In this document: positions 18,591 through 27,249 of the stretch, one piece after another
Numbering within the stretch: the stretch's first letter is position 1
Layout: every line of letters begins with the position of its first letter
Assembly: GCF_965237655.1 (NCBI RefSeq)
Contig: NZ_CBDEGB010000002.1
Span: 1-64,000 of the forward strand
Length of the DNA stretch: 64,000 bases
From: Poriferisodalis sp965237655
Lineage (GTDB): Bacteria > Actinomycetota > Acidimicrobiia > Acidimicrobiales > Poriferisodalaceae
Direction of reading: 5' to 3'
Notes under the pieces: generated by a model
Database searches by the model: none
What the model was told of the DNA's origin: nothing
What the model saw: only the letters and a program-made list of their open reading frames with translations
Made by a program: the position numbers and the translations under genes

Positions 18591-18992
18591 TCACGTCAAC
18601 GAGACGTAGTGAACGGCAATCCCAAGGTTCGGCGCCCGGGCTAGTTTGCCGTCCGCTGTAATCAGTGGAGCATCGACAGTTTCGGCTGTGGCCACATACA
18701 TGGCGTCGTAAGCGGAGACGTTTTGTCTGTGCTTCCACGCCGAGCTCGTGAGAAACCGATGCGAAATGCGATTGATGGGCCACGACGCGAGGTCATCGAT
18801 CAATAGCTCAGCTTGTGCGTCGGTCAGCAACCCTGCGTTGACGTGTCGGCGCAGGGCTGACACGACTTCGGGATCAAGCATTTCTGGAGCGTCAATAGAA
18901 GCCGAGTCGAGCGTGCTGGCAAGCGCTGCTCCGACGGGCGATTGCATCAGGTACTCAACTGCCACCGATGCGTCCACAACGTATCGAGTCAT
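18591..18992 (-). CDS. vapC: PIN-domain ribonuclease toxin VapC
   Basis: 133 residues with the PIN-domain acidic set: Asp7 (VVDASV), Glu42 (LDPEVVSAL), Asp96 (SAYDAMYVA) and Asp114 (LITADGKL). VapC toxins cleave RNA, often tRNA, when freed from the antitoxin. Its start overlaps the end of the upstream antitoxin gene by 4 bases (ATGA), the standard vapBC arrangement. It is convergent with mdh, with 18 bases between the stops. Confidence 0.9.
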   Translation of the reverse strand: MTRYVVDASVAVEYLMQSPVGAALASTLDSASIDAPEMLDPEVVSALRRHVNAGLLTDAQAELLIDDLASWPINRISHRFLTSSAWKHRQNVSAYDAMYVATAETVDAPLITADGKLARAPNLGIAVHYVSLT

Positions 18993-19237
18993 GTGACGTA
19001 GCGACGTTCGAGTTCTTCGTCGCGTTCTCGGCGCACCTCAGCTATCACGTCGGCGGCGCTGATGCCAAGGTCGAACTTTGGCCGCGTCGCCCGACGCTCC
19101 AGCCAGTCCGACCGCTCGAGTTCGCGTTCGATGGCCTGGAGCACCATCGCACTCATCGAACAGTTGCGCTGCTGTGCGCAGCGGCGCAGGCGCTCGTGAA
19201 GTTCATCCGGCATGTTTCGCACCTGAATATTCGCCAT
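18989..19237 (-). CDS. vapB: Ribbon-helix-helix antitoxin (VapB/FitA type)
   Basis: 82 residues. The N-terminal MANIQVRNMPDELHERLRR with CSMSAMVLQAIERE is a ribbon-helix-helix DNA-binding fold; the charged C-terminal half would wrap VapC. Coupled to vapC by a 4-base overlap; such pairs autoregulate through the operator upstream of vapB, here within 19238-19300. Confidence 0.88.
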   Translation of the reverse strand: MANIQVRNMPDELHERLRRCAQQRNCSMSAMVLQAIERELERSDWLERRATRPKFDLGISAADVIAEVRRERDEELERRYVT

Positions 19238-19522
19238 TGCATGAAACTAGCATGAATACTTCATGCATCATGCCTGCATCGAGTTCGGCAATCTGAGCCT
19301 GAAAGACGCTGAAATCCATCGGACAAGTGTGACGCGTCCGACAGTGGCGCCCATCATGGATTTCCGAATAGGTGCGTCCCGGCTTTGCGAGAAGCTCGCC
19401 TGTGGAGGGCAGAGTGCGCTCTAGCAAGAGCCTGGGGTTGCGATGTGCCCATCGATGGCGTACGCGCCGGCCACATACATTCGCTGGTCAAGCAGTCGAG
19501 ACCTCCCGGCGGAAGGATGTGC

Positions 19523-20599
19523 GTGAGAGAGCTGACCCTCGACGACATCGACGACCTCGCGCTGGGAGCCACGCTGCTGGGCACCGGCGGCGGGGGCGAT
19601 CCATATGTCGGCAAGCTCTTGGTCAAGCAGGCGATCGCAGATCACGGACCGGCCCGGGTAGTGACTGTCGATGAACTGCCTGATGACGGACGGGTGCTGA
19701 CGACCGCCATCATCGGCGCCCCCACCGTCATCTTGGAGAAGATCCCGGCGGGCACCGAGTTCCGATCAGGGATTCGGGCACTCGCTGCGTACCTGGGCGA
19801 AGACCCCGTTGCCCTTATGCCTATCGAGGTCGGGGGCGTCAACACGCTGGTTCCGATCGCTACAGCGGTCGAGATGGGATTGCCGGTCGTCGACGCCGAC
19901 GGGATGCGCAGAGCCTTTCCGCAGATCGAGATGACGGTCTTCACACTGCACGGCCTGCTGGCAGCTCCCATGTCCATTGCGGACGAGAAGGGCAACATGT
20001 GCGTGTTCGAGGCGAACACGAACCAGATAGCGGAGTCGTTGGCACGTGCCGCCGTCATTCAGCTCGGCCTTGCTGATGCAATCAGCTGCTACCCGATGAC
20101 GGTGGCAGACGTACGGCGGGCCGGAATTCACAGGTCGTTGAGCTACTGCACCGAGGTCGGCAAGCGCCTCGCCCAGGTGAAGCTCGGAACAGACAGAGCC
20201 TGGGACGAACTCCTCGACTACACCGATGCAGCGCTCGTGTTCAGCGGCAAGGTCATCGACATCGATCGGCGCACCACCGAGGGTTTCGCACGGGGCACGG
20301 TCGTGCTCGAGCACCTCGACGATCCCAGCCGAACTCTGCGCGTCGAGATCCAGAACGAGAACCTCATTGCCTTCGAAGACGGCGCCGCCGTGGTCACGGT
20401 GCCGGACCTGTTGTGCCTGCTCGACTACGAGTCGGCCGATCCCATCACTACCGAAGGCCTGGCGTACGGACAGCGCCTCAACGTCCTCGCGATGCCGTGT
20501 GCGCCCGAATGGCACCGCGACGGGATGCTGGAACTCGTCGGGCCGAGAGCCTTCGGATACGACATCGACTACGTCGATTTCCGGGAGCGAGTGCGATGA
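19523..20599 (+). CDS. DUF917-family protein, copy 1 (first gene of catabolic operon)
   Basis: 358 residues from the GTG at 19523, chosen because GGAAGG (511-516 of the 19 kb block) gives a 6-base spacing; the frame is open to 19385 and an ATG at 19517 sits too close to that site. Seen: GTGGGGDPYVG near residue 20, IEVGGVNT, DADGMRRAFPQ and DIDRRTTEGFARG, all shared with copy 2 (37141-38217). DUF917 proteins are habitually next to hydantoinase/oxoprolinase genes; biochemical function is not established. The stop overlaps the next start (ATGA), so translation is coupled. Confidence 0.88.
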   Translation: MRELTLDDIDDLALGATLLGTGGGGDPYVGKLLVKQAIADHGPARVVTVDELPDDGRVLTTAIIGAPTVILEKIPAGTEFRSGIRALAAYLGEDPVALMPIEVGGVNTLVPIATAVEMGLPVVDADGMRRAFPQIEMTVFTLHGLLAAPMSIADEKGNMCVFEANTNQIAESLARAAVIQLGLADAISCYPMTVADVRRAGIHRSLSYCTEVGKRLAQVKLGTDRAWDELLDYTDAALVFSGKVIDIDRRTTEGFARGTVVLEHLDDPSRTLRVEIQNENLIAFEDGAAVVTVPDLLCLLDYESADPITTEGLAYGQRLNVLAMPCAPEWHRDGMLELVGPRAFGYDIDYVDFRERVR

Positions 20600-22152
20600 A
20601 GGACTTGCGGCTCGGCGTGGACGTCGGGGGCACCAACACCGACGCGGTCGTGGTTGACGGAGCGGGCCGCATCGTCGCCGAGACAAAGACCGCGACGACT
20701 CCGGAACCCATCGACGGCATCGTCGCCGCGATGACGGCCGTCATCGATCAGCTCGACGACGCCGCGCAGCTCGGCAAGGCGATGCTGGGCACGACGCACC
20801 CCACGAACGCAATCATCCGGCGCCGCGATCTTGATCGCGTCGGTGTGCTCCGCCTCGCGGCGCCCTCCTCGCTGGGCGTGCGACCGAGCGCCAACTGGCC
20901 CGAAGACCTGCGCGACATCGTGATCGGACGCAGCGAGATCAGCGAGGGCGGATTCGAGTACGACGGCTCGCCCATCGCAGCGCTGGACGAAGACGCGATC
21001 CGGCGGTTTGCAAGCTCCTGCGCAGGCGATGTGTCCGCAGTCGCCGTCTCGTGCGCATTCAGCCCTGCCTGCACCGATCACGAACTCCGGGCGGCGGAGC
21101 TCATCGCGGAGGAGTGCGGGGATGACATGCCCGTGTCCCTCAGCCACACGGTCGGGTCACTGGGACTGCTGGAACGTGAGAACGCCACGATTCTCAACGC
21201 CTCGTTGCTCACCGTGGCACGACGGGTCGTGAATGGTTTTCGGGACACCCTCATGGGGCTCGGACTCGACGTCGAGAGCTTCTTGACTCAGAACGACGGA
21301 ACGTTGATGACCGTCGAGGAAGCCGACAGGTACCCGGTGCTCACGGTGGGTTCGGGGCCGACAAATTCGATGCGTGGAGCATGCGCGCTGGCCGGCCTGT
21401 CCGATGCTCTGGTGATCGATGTCGGCGGGACGTCCACAGACATCGGCATTCTCATCAACGGCTTTCCCCGGGAGTCCACAGCAGCGGTCGAAGTCGGCGG
21501 CGTTCGCACCAACTTTCGCATGCCTGACCTGATCTCGGTCGGGCTCGGGGGCGGCACCATCGTGCGCCAGGACGTCGATGGCGTCGCGGTTGGACCCGAC
21601 TCGGTGGGGTACCGCGTCATCAGCGACGCACTGTGCATGGGCGGGACGACGCTGACGCTGTCCGATGTGTCACTGGCAGTAGGCCGTCTCACCGGATTCG
21701 GCGATCCGGCATTCCTGAACGGCGTGAAGAAGTCGGTCTGCGAGGCCGCCATCGCCTGGGTTGACGAGAGAGTTCAGGTGCTGTGCGAGCGCATGAAGGC
21801 GTCCAGTACACCGTTGCCGCTGATGGCGGTCGGCGGCGGAGCTCACCTGGTTTCGGCACAGCTTGATGGGATCAGCGAGGTCGTCTGGCCGCCGCATTAC
21901 TCTGTGGCGAATGCGTTCGGAGCGGCGATCGCCGAGGCTGCCGGGTCGATCGACAAGGTCTACAGCTATGACGCGTCCAGCCGTGAGGACTGCCTGCGCA
22001 GCGCCACCGAAGAAGCGACGGACGCAGCGATTCGCGCCGGCGCCAACGCATCCGATGTGCGCATCACGAGCGTCGTGGAGATTCCGATGACCTACGTGCC
22101 GGGCGGAGGCTGCAGGGTCATCGTCAAGGCGGTCGGGCCGCTCGCAGCGTGA
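20596..22152 (+). CDS. Hydantoinase/oxoprolinase-family protein (HyuA-like), copy 1
   Basis: 518 residues. Seen: N-terminal GVDVGGTNTDAVVVD phosphate-binding motif of the ASKHA ATPase fold, LGTTHPTNAIIRRRDL, and a second ATP-site segment DVGGTSTDIGIL near residue 275; C-terminal domain GGGAHLV. HyuA-type proteins use ATP to open five-membered cyclic amides such as hydantoins or 5-oxoproline, normally with a HyuB partner. No HyuB gene is present anywhere in the window; DUF917 occupies that place in both gene sets. That pairing suggests DUF917 acts with HyuA, which is inference. Confidence 0.87.
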   Translation: MKDLRLGVDVGGTNTDAVVVDGAGRIVAETKTATTPEPIDGIVAAMTAVIDQLDDAAQLGKAMLGTTHPTNAIIRRRDLDRVGVLRLAAPSSLGVRPSANWPEDLRDIVIGRSEISEGGFEYDGSPIAALDEDAIRRFASSCAGDVSAVAVSCAFSPACTDHELRAAELIAEECGDDMPVSLSHTVGSLGLLERENATILNASLLTVARRVVNGFRDTLMGLGLDVESFLTQNDGTLMTVEEADRYPVLTVGSGPTNSMRGACALAGLSDALVIDVGGTSTDIGILINGFPRESTAAVEVGGVRTNFRMPDLISVGLGGGTIVRQDVDGVAVGPDSVGYRVISDALCMGGTTLTLSDVSLAVGRLTGFGDPAFLNGVKKSVCEAAIAWVDERVQVLCERMKASSTPLPLMAVGGGAHLVSAQLDGISEVVWPPHYSVANAFGAAIAEAAGSIDKVYSYDASSREDCLRSATEEATDAAIRAGANASDVRITSVVEIPMTYVPGGGCRVIVKAVGPLAA

Positions 22153-23207
22153 GCCTGGGCGGGATTCGCGTCGCCGATTCGCACAACGACTTGCTGCTTG
22201 CCGTCCTGCATCAGCGAGAGCGCGGCCATGTTGACCCCTTCGGGGACTACTGGCTACCCGAATTGCGTGGCGGCGGGATCGACCTGCAGTTCCTCCCGAT
22301 CTTCACCGAGAACCAGCACGTGGGTGAGGGTGCCCTGCGGCGTGCGTTGCTCCTGCTGGAAGAGGCGCGGCATCTCGCCGACGTTCACGCCGCCGACGTC
22401 GCGATCGTGGAAACCCGAGACGAACTTGAGCAGGCACTGGCGTCGAATCGGATAGCGCTGCTGCTGGCCATCGAAGGCTCGGAACCGCTGGGCGCCGACC
22501 TCGCGTTCCTCGCGACCTTCTACCGGCTGGGTGTTCGCTGCATGTCGCTGACGTGGAATCGTCGCACGATGATGGCCGACGGCGTCGGCGAGGCGGCAAC
22601 CGGTGCGGGACTGACAGCGCTCGGCATCGACGCCGTGGCGGAAATGGAGCGACTGGGAATGGTGGTCGACGTCAGCCACTTGTCGGCGGCCGGTGTGAGG
22701 CATGTCGCCGACATCGCCATCCGTCCATTCGTTGCGACCCATTCGTCTTGCCACGCCCTGTGCCCTCACCCTCGCAACGTCACCGACGCCCAGATGCATC
22801 AGATCGCAGCCTCCGGCGGCATCATCGGCATCAACGCCTTCGGCGGCTTCCTCGCTCATGAGTCGCCGACTGTGGCCGATTACCTGTCCCACATCTCTCA
22901 TGCCATCGGCGTCGTCGGGGACTCGGCCGTGGGTCTGGGACCGGACTTCATCGACGACCTGCTGCACACGATCGACCCGATTCTGGGCGCCGGACTGGTC
23001 GACCCCGATTGCCTGCCGTTGTTGGACGGAATGCGGTCGCCATCTGATCTCGGGCCCCTGGTGGAAATCCTGTCCGCCAAGCTCGGTCCGGTAGTCGCTG
23101 GGTGCGTCGCCGGAGGCAATTGGATCGATTTCGTCCTGAACAGCCTGCCGTCACACCAAGCGCCCGAAGTCGCGGAGAATAGAACCGCCGAGGCTGCCTG
23201 CGTGTAG
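22149..23207 (+). CDS. M19 family (membrane/renal-type) dipeptidase
   Basis: 352 residues, GTG start overlapping the previous stop by 4 bases. Seen: zinc ligands in DSHNDLLL (His and Asp, near the start), the bridging Glu in AIEGSEPLG, LGVRCMSLTWN, VVDVSHLS, and THSSCHALCPHPRNVTD. The family fold is an amidohydrolase barrel that cleaves dipeptides, including those with a C-terminal D-residue, and some cyclic or lactam substrates. No signal peptide, so cytoplasmic. In this operon it would release amino acids after ring opening or transport. Confidence 0.88.
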   Translation: MSLGGIRVADSHNDLLLAVLHQRERGHVDPFGDYWLPELRGGGIDLQFLPIFTENQHVGEGALRRALLLLEEARHLADVHAADVAIVETRDELEQALASNRIALLLAIEGSEPLGADLAFLATFYRLGVRCMSLTWNRRTMMADGVGEAATGAGLTALGIDAVAEMERLGMVVDVSHLSAAGVRHVADIAIRPFVATHSSCHALCPHPRNVTDAQMHQIAASGGIIGINAFGGFLAHESPTVADYLSHISHAIGVVGDSAVGLGPDFIDDLLHTIDPILGAGLVDPDCLPLLDGMRSPSDLGPLVEILSAKLGPVVAGCVAGGNWIDFVLNSLPSHQAPEVAENRTAEAACV

Positions 23208-23215
23208 GAGCCGGT

Positions 23216-24802
23216 GTGTTGCATTCCAACTCGCGAGCTCGACCACTGACCCTGCGGCAACTGCTCGCCGCGGGTGTGTTCGGCGATTGTCGCGTCGTCT
23301 CGGGCGGCCGAGGCCTCGACCGTGTCGTCACTGACGTGGCGGTGGTTGAGCGCTGCGACATGGACACGCCTATGTCGGCCGGACTCCTGATCGCCCTGAA
23401 CGCGAGCTCGCTGGCGCCGAATTCCTACGCGTTGGACATCGCCCTGCGTGCGGTGCGCGATGGCGATGGTGCCGGACTCGTGGCGCTCAACGCCGTGGCA
23501 TCGCCTGGGCTCGCCACGCGCCGGCTAGCGGACCGTTTCGAAACCGTGCTCATCGAGGCCGCTGCGCCCGACGTGCTCGCCATGGCCGCCGCCGCACGCG
23601 AATTGCTACTGCAGCCCACCGTGCACCAAGCGGCGATGGTGTCCAGGCTGCTGAGTGGCCTGATCGATGTGGACACGGTGCCCGACACCCTCGCCCTTGT
23701 AGCGGACGTGATCGGCCGCCCCTGTTCGCTGGTCGAGGCCACCGGTGCGATCGTTGCGGGTCCGGACATGTTCGTCGAGACCGGGGCGCTACGGCACCGA
23801 CCCTTCAGTTCGCCCCGCGTGGGCGGTAGCGGAACCCCGGGCATGACCTGTCCCGTCATCGTGGTCCCCGGAGAACCTGCCCGGTTCTGGCTTGTCTGCG
23901 TGCTCGACGAAGCCGACGAAGCGATCATGGGCACGGGTCTCGACATGCTCGGCGTGGCCTCATGGGCGGTCGGAGCCCACCTCGTGCGGGATCGCCTTGT
24001 CATGGAGCGCGACGCCCGCCACCGGTTGGCGCTGCTCAACGAAGTCGTGGGCGGCGGGGAACTGCCCGACGAGACCGTTCTGGCGCAGATGGCCACAGCC
24101 GGATGGTCGGCTGCGGGATGGGTGACCGCCTTCCACGTCGAGGTCTCCGGCGGTGTCGATGCCGCCTGGGTGCTGGTCAACACCGACACCTTTGGCGAGC
24201 TGCTGCGCTCGTGCGGAGTCGACGGTCCGCTCATCGAACGAACCGACGGCTGGTCGAGCTGGGTGAGTTCCCGCGCTGAACCGCCGGTCGAGGACTATCG
24301 AGGAATGGCGCGGCGGCTGCGCGAAGCCATCGGGCAGCTCATCGCCGGCATGGCAGATGTCATGGTGCACGCCGGTGTCGGGCGACCGTCGACGGGTCTG
24401 CCTGGTCTGCGGGCGAGCCTCACCGATGCCCGCCAGGCAGCCACTTTGGCAGGTGCCGGCGGACGGCGTGTCGCGGTCAGGCACATCGACGAGCTCGGCA
24501 TCCAGCGGATCATGCTCGGCTGGTACGGCTCGGCCGACTTCGGGCGCGTGGTGGATGCGTTCTTGTCCCCGCTGGAGGCAACGGATGTCGACGAGACCCT
24601 GCTGCGCACCTTGGAGGTGTATCTCGACTGCCAGTCATCGGCGACCAACGCGGCCGGCATGCTCGGCGTCCACCGCAACACGGTGATGAAGCGGATCGAC
24701 CGCATTTCCGAAGCCCTGCACGTCAACTTGAACGACCCGGACCAGCGGCTGGCGCTGCAGCTCGTCATGCGCAAGCACCGACTCGATCGGTCCCAGCAGT
24801 AG
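23216..24802 (+). CDS. PucR/CdaR-family transcriptional regulator, copy 1
   Basis: 528 residues. N-terminal PucR domain (LTLRQLLAAGVFGDCRVVSG), central GGDEF-like/unknown region, and C-terminal HTH_30 domain with NAAGMLGVHRNTVMKRIDRI near residue 480. PucR-type regulators control purine, ureide and amino-acid catabolism and sense pathway intermediates. Placed inside the operon, 8 bases after the dipeptidase and overlapping the oxidase by one base, so it is probably autoregulated. Confidence 0.87.
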   Translation: MLHSNSRARPLTLRQLLAAGVFGDCRVVSGGRGLDRVVTDVAVVERCDMDTPMSAGLLIALNASSLAPNSYALDIALRAVRDGDGAGLVALNAVASPGLATRRLADRFETVLIEAAAPDVLAMAAAARELLLQPTVHQAAMVSRLLSGLIDVDTVPDTLALVADVIGRPCSLVEATGAIVAGPDMFVETGALRHRPFSSPRVGGSGTPGMTCPVIVVPGEPARFWLVCVLDEADEAIMGTGLDMLGVASWAVGAHLVRDRLVMERDARHRLALLNEVVGGGELPDETVLAQMATAGWSAAGWVTAFHVEVSGGVDAAWVLVNTDTFGELLRSCGVDGPLIERTDGWSSWVSSRAEPPVEDYRGMARRLREAIGQLIAGMADVMVHAGVGRPSTGLPGLRASLTDARQAATLAGAGGRRVAVRHIDELGIQRIMLGWYGSADFGRVVDAFLSPLEATDVDETLLRTLEVYLDCQSSATNAAGMLGVHRNTVMKRIDRISEALHVNLNDPDQRLALQLVMRKHRLDRSQQ

Positions 24803-25938
24803 TGGCCCCGGTGAACCGACGGTTTGACGTCGTCATCGTGGGTGGAGGCATTGCCGGCGTTTCTGCGGCCTTCGAACTCGCAGGGCGCGGTCACGAGGTT
24901 GCCGTTGTCGAACGCGAATCGACGATGACGGCGCACAGCACCGGACGTTCCGCTGCTCAATTCCTGGCCTCCTACGGCGAGGACACCAACCGGCTGCTGA
25001 GTGCAGCGTCACGGTCCTTCCTTGACTCCAACGCCAATGGCCTCGCGGACAGCGACGTCCTGTTGCCGCGCAATGTGCTGTGGGTAGCTCCCACCGGGCA
25101 CGAGGACCACCTCGTCGAGCGCCTGGAAGCCAACGTGACGACGTCGACCGCTTGCGAGGCGCTCGACATCCAACAGGCAACCGAGATCTGCGGCGCCCTC
25201 GACGCGGAGTGGCTGGCCGGGGCCGTCCTTGAGTTCGGAGGCTTCGACATCGACGTTGCGGCGCTCCATCAGGCGTACGTGCGAGGCGCCCGAGACCGTG
25301 GGGCCGCCATCCTGCGCCAGCACTGCGTGCGCGGTCTCGCCGGGGGCGACGATGGCTGGCAGGTGGAGACGGACGACGGTGTGCTCAGCTGCACAGTCGT
25401 CGTGAATGCAGCCGGCGCGTGGGCTGACGAAGTAGCTGCTCTGGCGGGCGCGCCCGCGCTCGGCATGCGGCCCCTGCGCAGGACGATCTTCACGTTCGGG
25501 ACGCACTACGAATGCGATGAGTGGCCGCTCGTCATCTCGGCCGACGAGACCTTCTACTTCAAGCCCGAAGGCCCGGGCCAGTTGCTGGGGTCGCCAGCCG
25601 ATGAACACCTCGATCGACCCTGCGATGCCCGGCCGCGCGAGATTGACGTGGCCACCGGCATCGAGGCCATCAACCAGGCGACGTTGCTGGCCGTGCGCTC
25701 GGTCCGTTCGACGTGGGCCGGGCTGCGGACGTTTGCGCCCGACCGCATCCCGGTCGTCGGGTTCGACGCTGCCGTTGCAGGGTTCTTCTGGTGCGCTGGC
25801 CAGGGCGGAACCGGAATCCAGACCGCTCCAGCCATCGCACGGCTGACGGCCGATCTCATCGGCGACGAGACTCCCGACGAGGCCCGGGCCAAGCTCTCGC
25901 CGCAGCTGAACCCGGAGCGGTTCGCCACCACTCGATAG
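24802..25938 (+). CDS. FAD-dependent amine / D-amino-acid oxidoreductase (DAO family)
   Basis: 378 residues. Its GTG start shares a base with the preceding stop (TAGTG). Seen: FAD-binding VIVGGGIAGVSAAFELAGRG at the N-terminus, ERES at the ribose-binding end, VVNAAGAWADEVA in the middle, and the C-terminal FWCAGQGGTGIQTAPA loop. The DAO family (PF01266) includes glycine oxidase, sarcosine oxidase and D-amino-acid dehydrogenase. In this operon a substrate amino acid, perhaps of D form, would be deaminated to a keto acid. The exact substrate is not readable. Confidence 0.86.
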   Translation: MAPVNRRFDVVIVGGGIAGVSAAFELAGRGHEVAVVERESTMTAHSTGRSAAQFLASYGEDTNRLLSAASRSFLDSNANGLADSDVLLPRNVLWVAPTGHEDHLVERLEANVTTSTACEALDIQQATEICGALDAEWLAGAVLEFGGFDIDVAALHQAYVRGARDRGAAILRQHCVRGLAGGDDGWQVETDDGVLSCTVVVNAAGAWADEVAALAGAPALGMRPLRRTIFTFGTHYECDEWPLVISADETFYFKPEGPGQLLGSPADEHLDRPCDARPREIDVATGIEAINQATLLAVRSVRSTWAGLRTFAPDRIPVVGFDAAVAGFFWCAGQGGTGIQTAPAIARLTADLIGDETPDEARAKLSPQLNPERFATTR

Positions 25939-26037
25939 TGCGAACACTTGCGTGCACGAACTGCACCGCAAGACCCTGCAATCACAGCGATCTGCCCATT
26001 GAGGGGTAATGAGCACGTCCTTACGGTCGCCTCCATA

Positions 26038-26054
26038 GGCCTGAACACCAGGCC
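26038..26054 (+). promoter_or_regulatory. Small hairpin before the binding-protein ribosome site
   Basis: GGCCTG (26038-26043) pairs with CAGGCC (26049-26054), ending just before AAAGGGG that serves the gene at 26068. The other binding-protein gene (35512, minus) has a comparable 6-bp hairpin just before its ribosome site, with unrelated sequence. A role in translation control or mRNA stability is conjecture. Confidence 0.35.
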
Positions 26055-26067
26055 CAAAGGGGATCCG

Positions 26068-27249
26068 ATGAAGGCACGCCACTTGATGAAACTGCTCGGC
26101 GCCGTGCTCGCGTTCACGCTCTTGGCTGCAGCGTGCGCAGACGGCGACGACGACAGCGAGACGACGGAAGGCACTGCGGCAACTGCGCAGCCCGCCGCTG
26201 CCTCTTCCGACACCGGAGATGCCAGCGACGATGAGCCCGACGTGGGCGCAGACGACGGCCCAGCAGCCGCCGAGCCGGACGACGAAAGCCCTGCGGACAC
26301 TGTTGCGCCCGAAGAGCCTGCGGAGGACGAGCCTCCTCCCGAGCCACGCCGGATCGCGTACCTCTCTGCGAGTTCGGCCAACACGTTCTTGTTGGCCTCC
26401 GTCGGCGAGATGCAGCGTCTCGCGGATGAGAACAACATCGAAATTGTCGAGTTCGATGCGCAGTTCAACGCTGAGCTCCAAACCACCCAGCTCCAGGACG
26501 TCATCGCCAGCGGCAAATACGACGGCATCATCCTGGTAGCGCTTAACGGGCCGGGTCTCGTGCCCGACGTGGAGGCGGCGCTGGCGGGCGGGATGCAGGT
26601 CGTGCTGTTCAACCAGATCGTCGGTGCCGACCTTTCCACCAACGAACCCCAAGTGGACGGCATTGCAGCCTCGGTGCTCGCGCCCCCGGTCGTGACCGGT
26701 GAGCGGGCCGGACGGCTCACCATCCAGGCATGTGAAGGGCTAGACCCGTGCCGGGTCGTTTACTTCTTCGGCATCCGGGGCATTCCGCTAGACGTTGCGC
26801 TCCGGCAAGGATTCGACAGTGTCGTCGTTGACCATCCCAGCATCCAGGTGGTGGCCGAAGGCGAAGGCCAGTACCTCGGGCCGGAGCGAGGGATCAATGC
26901 GATCCAGGACATCCTTCAAGTGCAGCCCGAATTCGATGTCGTCGTCGGTGCCGACCAGTCGCTGCAAGGCGTCGAATTGGTGCTCACTGAAGAGGGGATG
27001 CTCGGTGACGTCGCCCTCATCGGCCTCGGCGGCTCCTCGCCGGCAGTTGAAGGCGTGAGAGATGGACGCTGGTTCGCGACGGTGTTCTATGCGCCCGCGA
27101 GCGAAGGCCGCCTCGCCATGGAAGCGATGATCGCTGCATTGGCCGACGGCACCATCACTGGCGGCGTGGACCCGAACGCAGGCTTTCTCGATGAGGGCCT
27201 GGTCACCTCGGCCAACGTCGACCAGTTCACCGCGGAGTGGGATGGGTGA
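26068..27249 (+). CDS. ABC importer substrate-binding lipoprotein (RbsB-like), copy 1
   Basis: 393 residues from ATG 26068 with AAAGGGG upstream; the longer open frame is rejected because only this start gives a signal peptide. Seen: MKARHLMKLLGAVLAF then LLAAAC, so Cys23 would be lipid-modified. Residues ~24-95 are an acidic Ala/Asp/Glu linker, then a periplasmic-binding fold (RIAYLSASSANTF ... LQDVIASGKYDGIIL) of the Peripla_BP_4 class. Clearly homologous to the protein at 34370-35512. The stop overlaps the ATPase start (GTGA). Confidence 0.9.
   Translation: MKARHLMKLLGAVLAFTLLAAACADGDDDSETTEGTAATAQPAAASSDTGDASDDEPDVGADDGPAAAEPDDESPADTVAPEEPAEDEPPPEPRRIAYLSASSANTFLLASVGEMQRLADENNIEIVEFDAQFNAELQTTQLQDVIASGKYDGIILVALNGPGLVPDVEAALAGGMQVVLFNQIVGADLSTNEPQVDGIAASVLAPPVVTGERAGRLTIQACEGLDPCRVVYFFGIRGIPLDVALRQGFDSVVVDHPSIQVVAEGEGQYLGPERGINAIQDILQVQPEFDVVVGADQSLQGVELVLTEEGMLGDVALIGLGGSSPAVEGVRDGRWFATVFYAPASEGRLAMEAMIAALADGTITGGVDPNAGFLDEGLVTSANVDQFTAEWDG

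Noticed and set aside
26114..26347. Minus-strand ORF opposite the acidic linker of the lipoprotein
   Set aside because: Arises from the repetitive acidic codons of the linker on the other strand.
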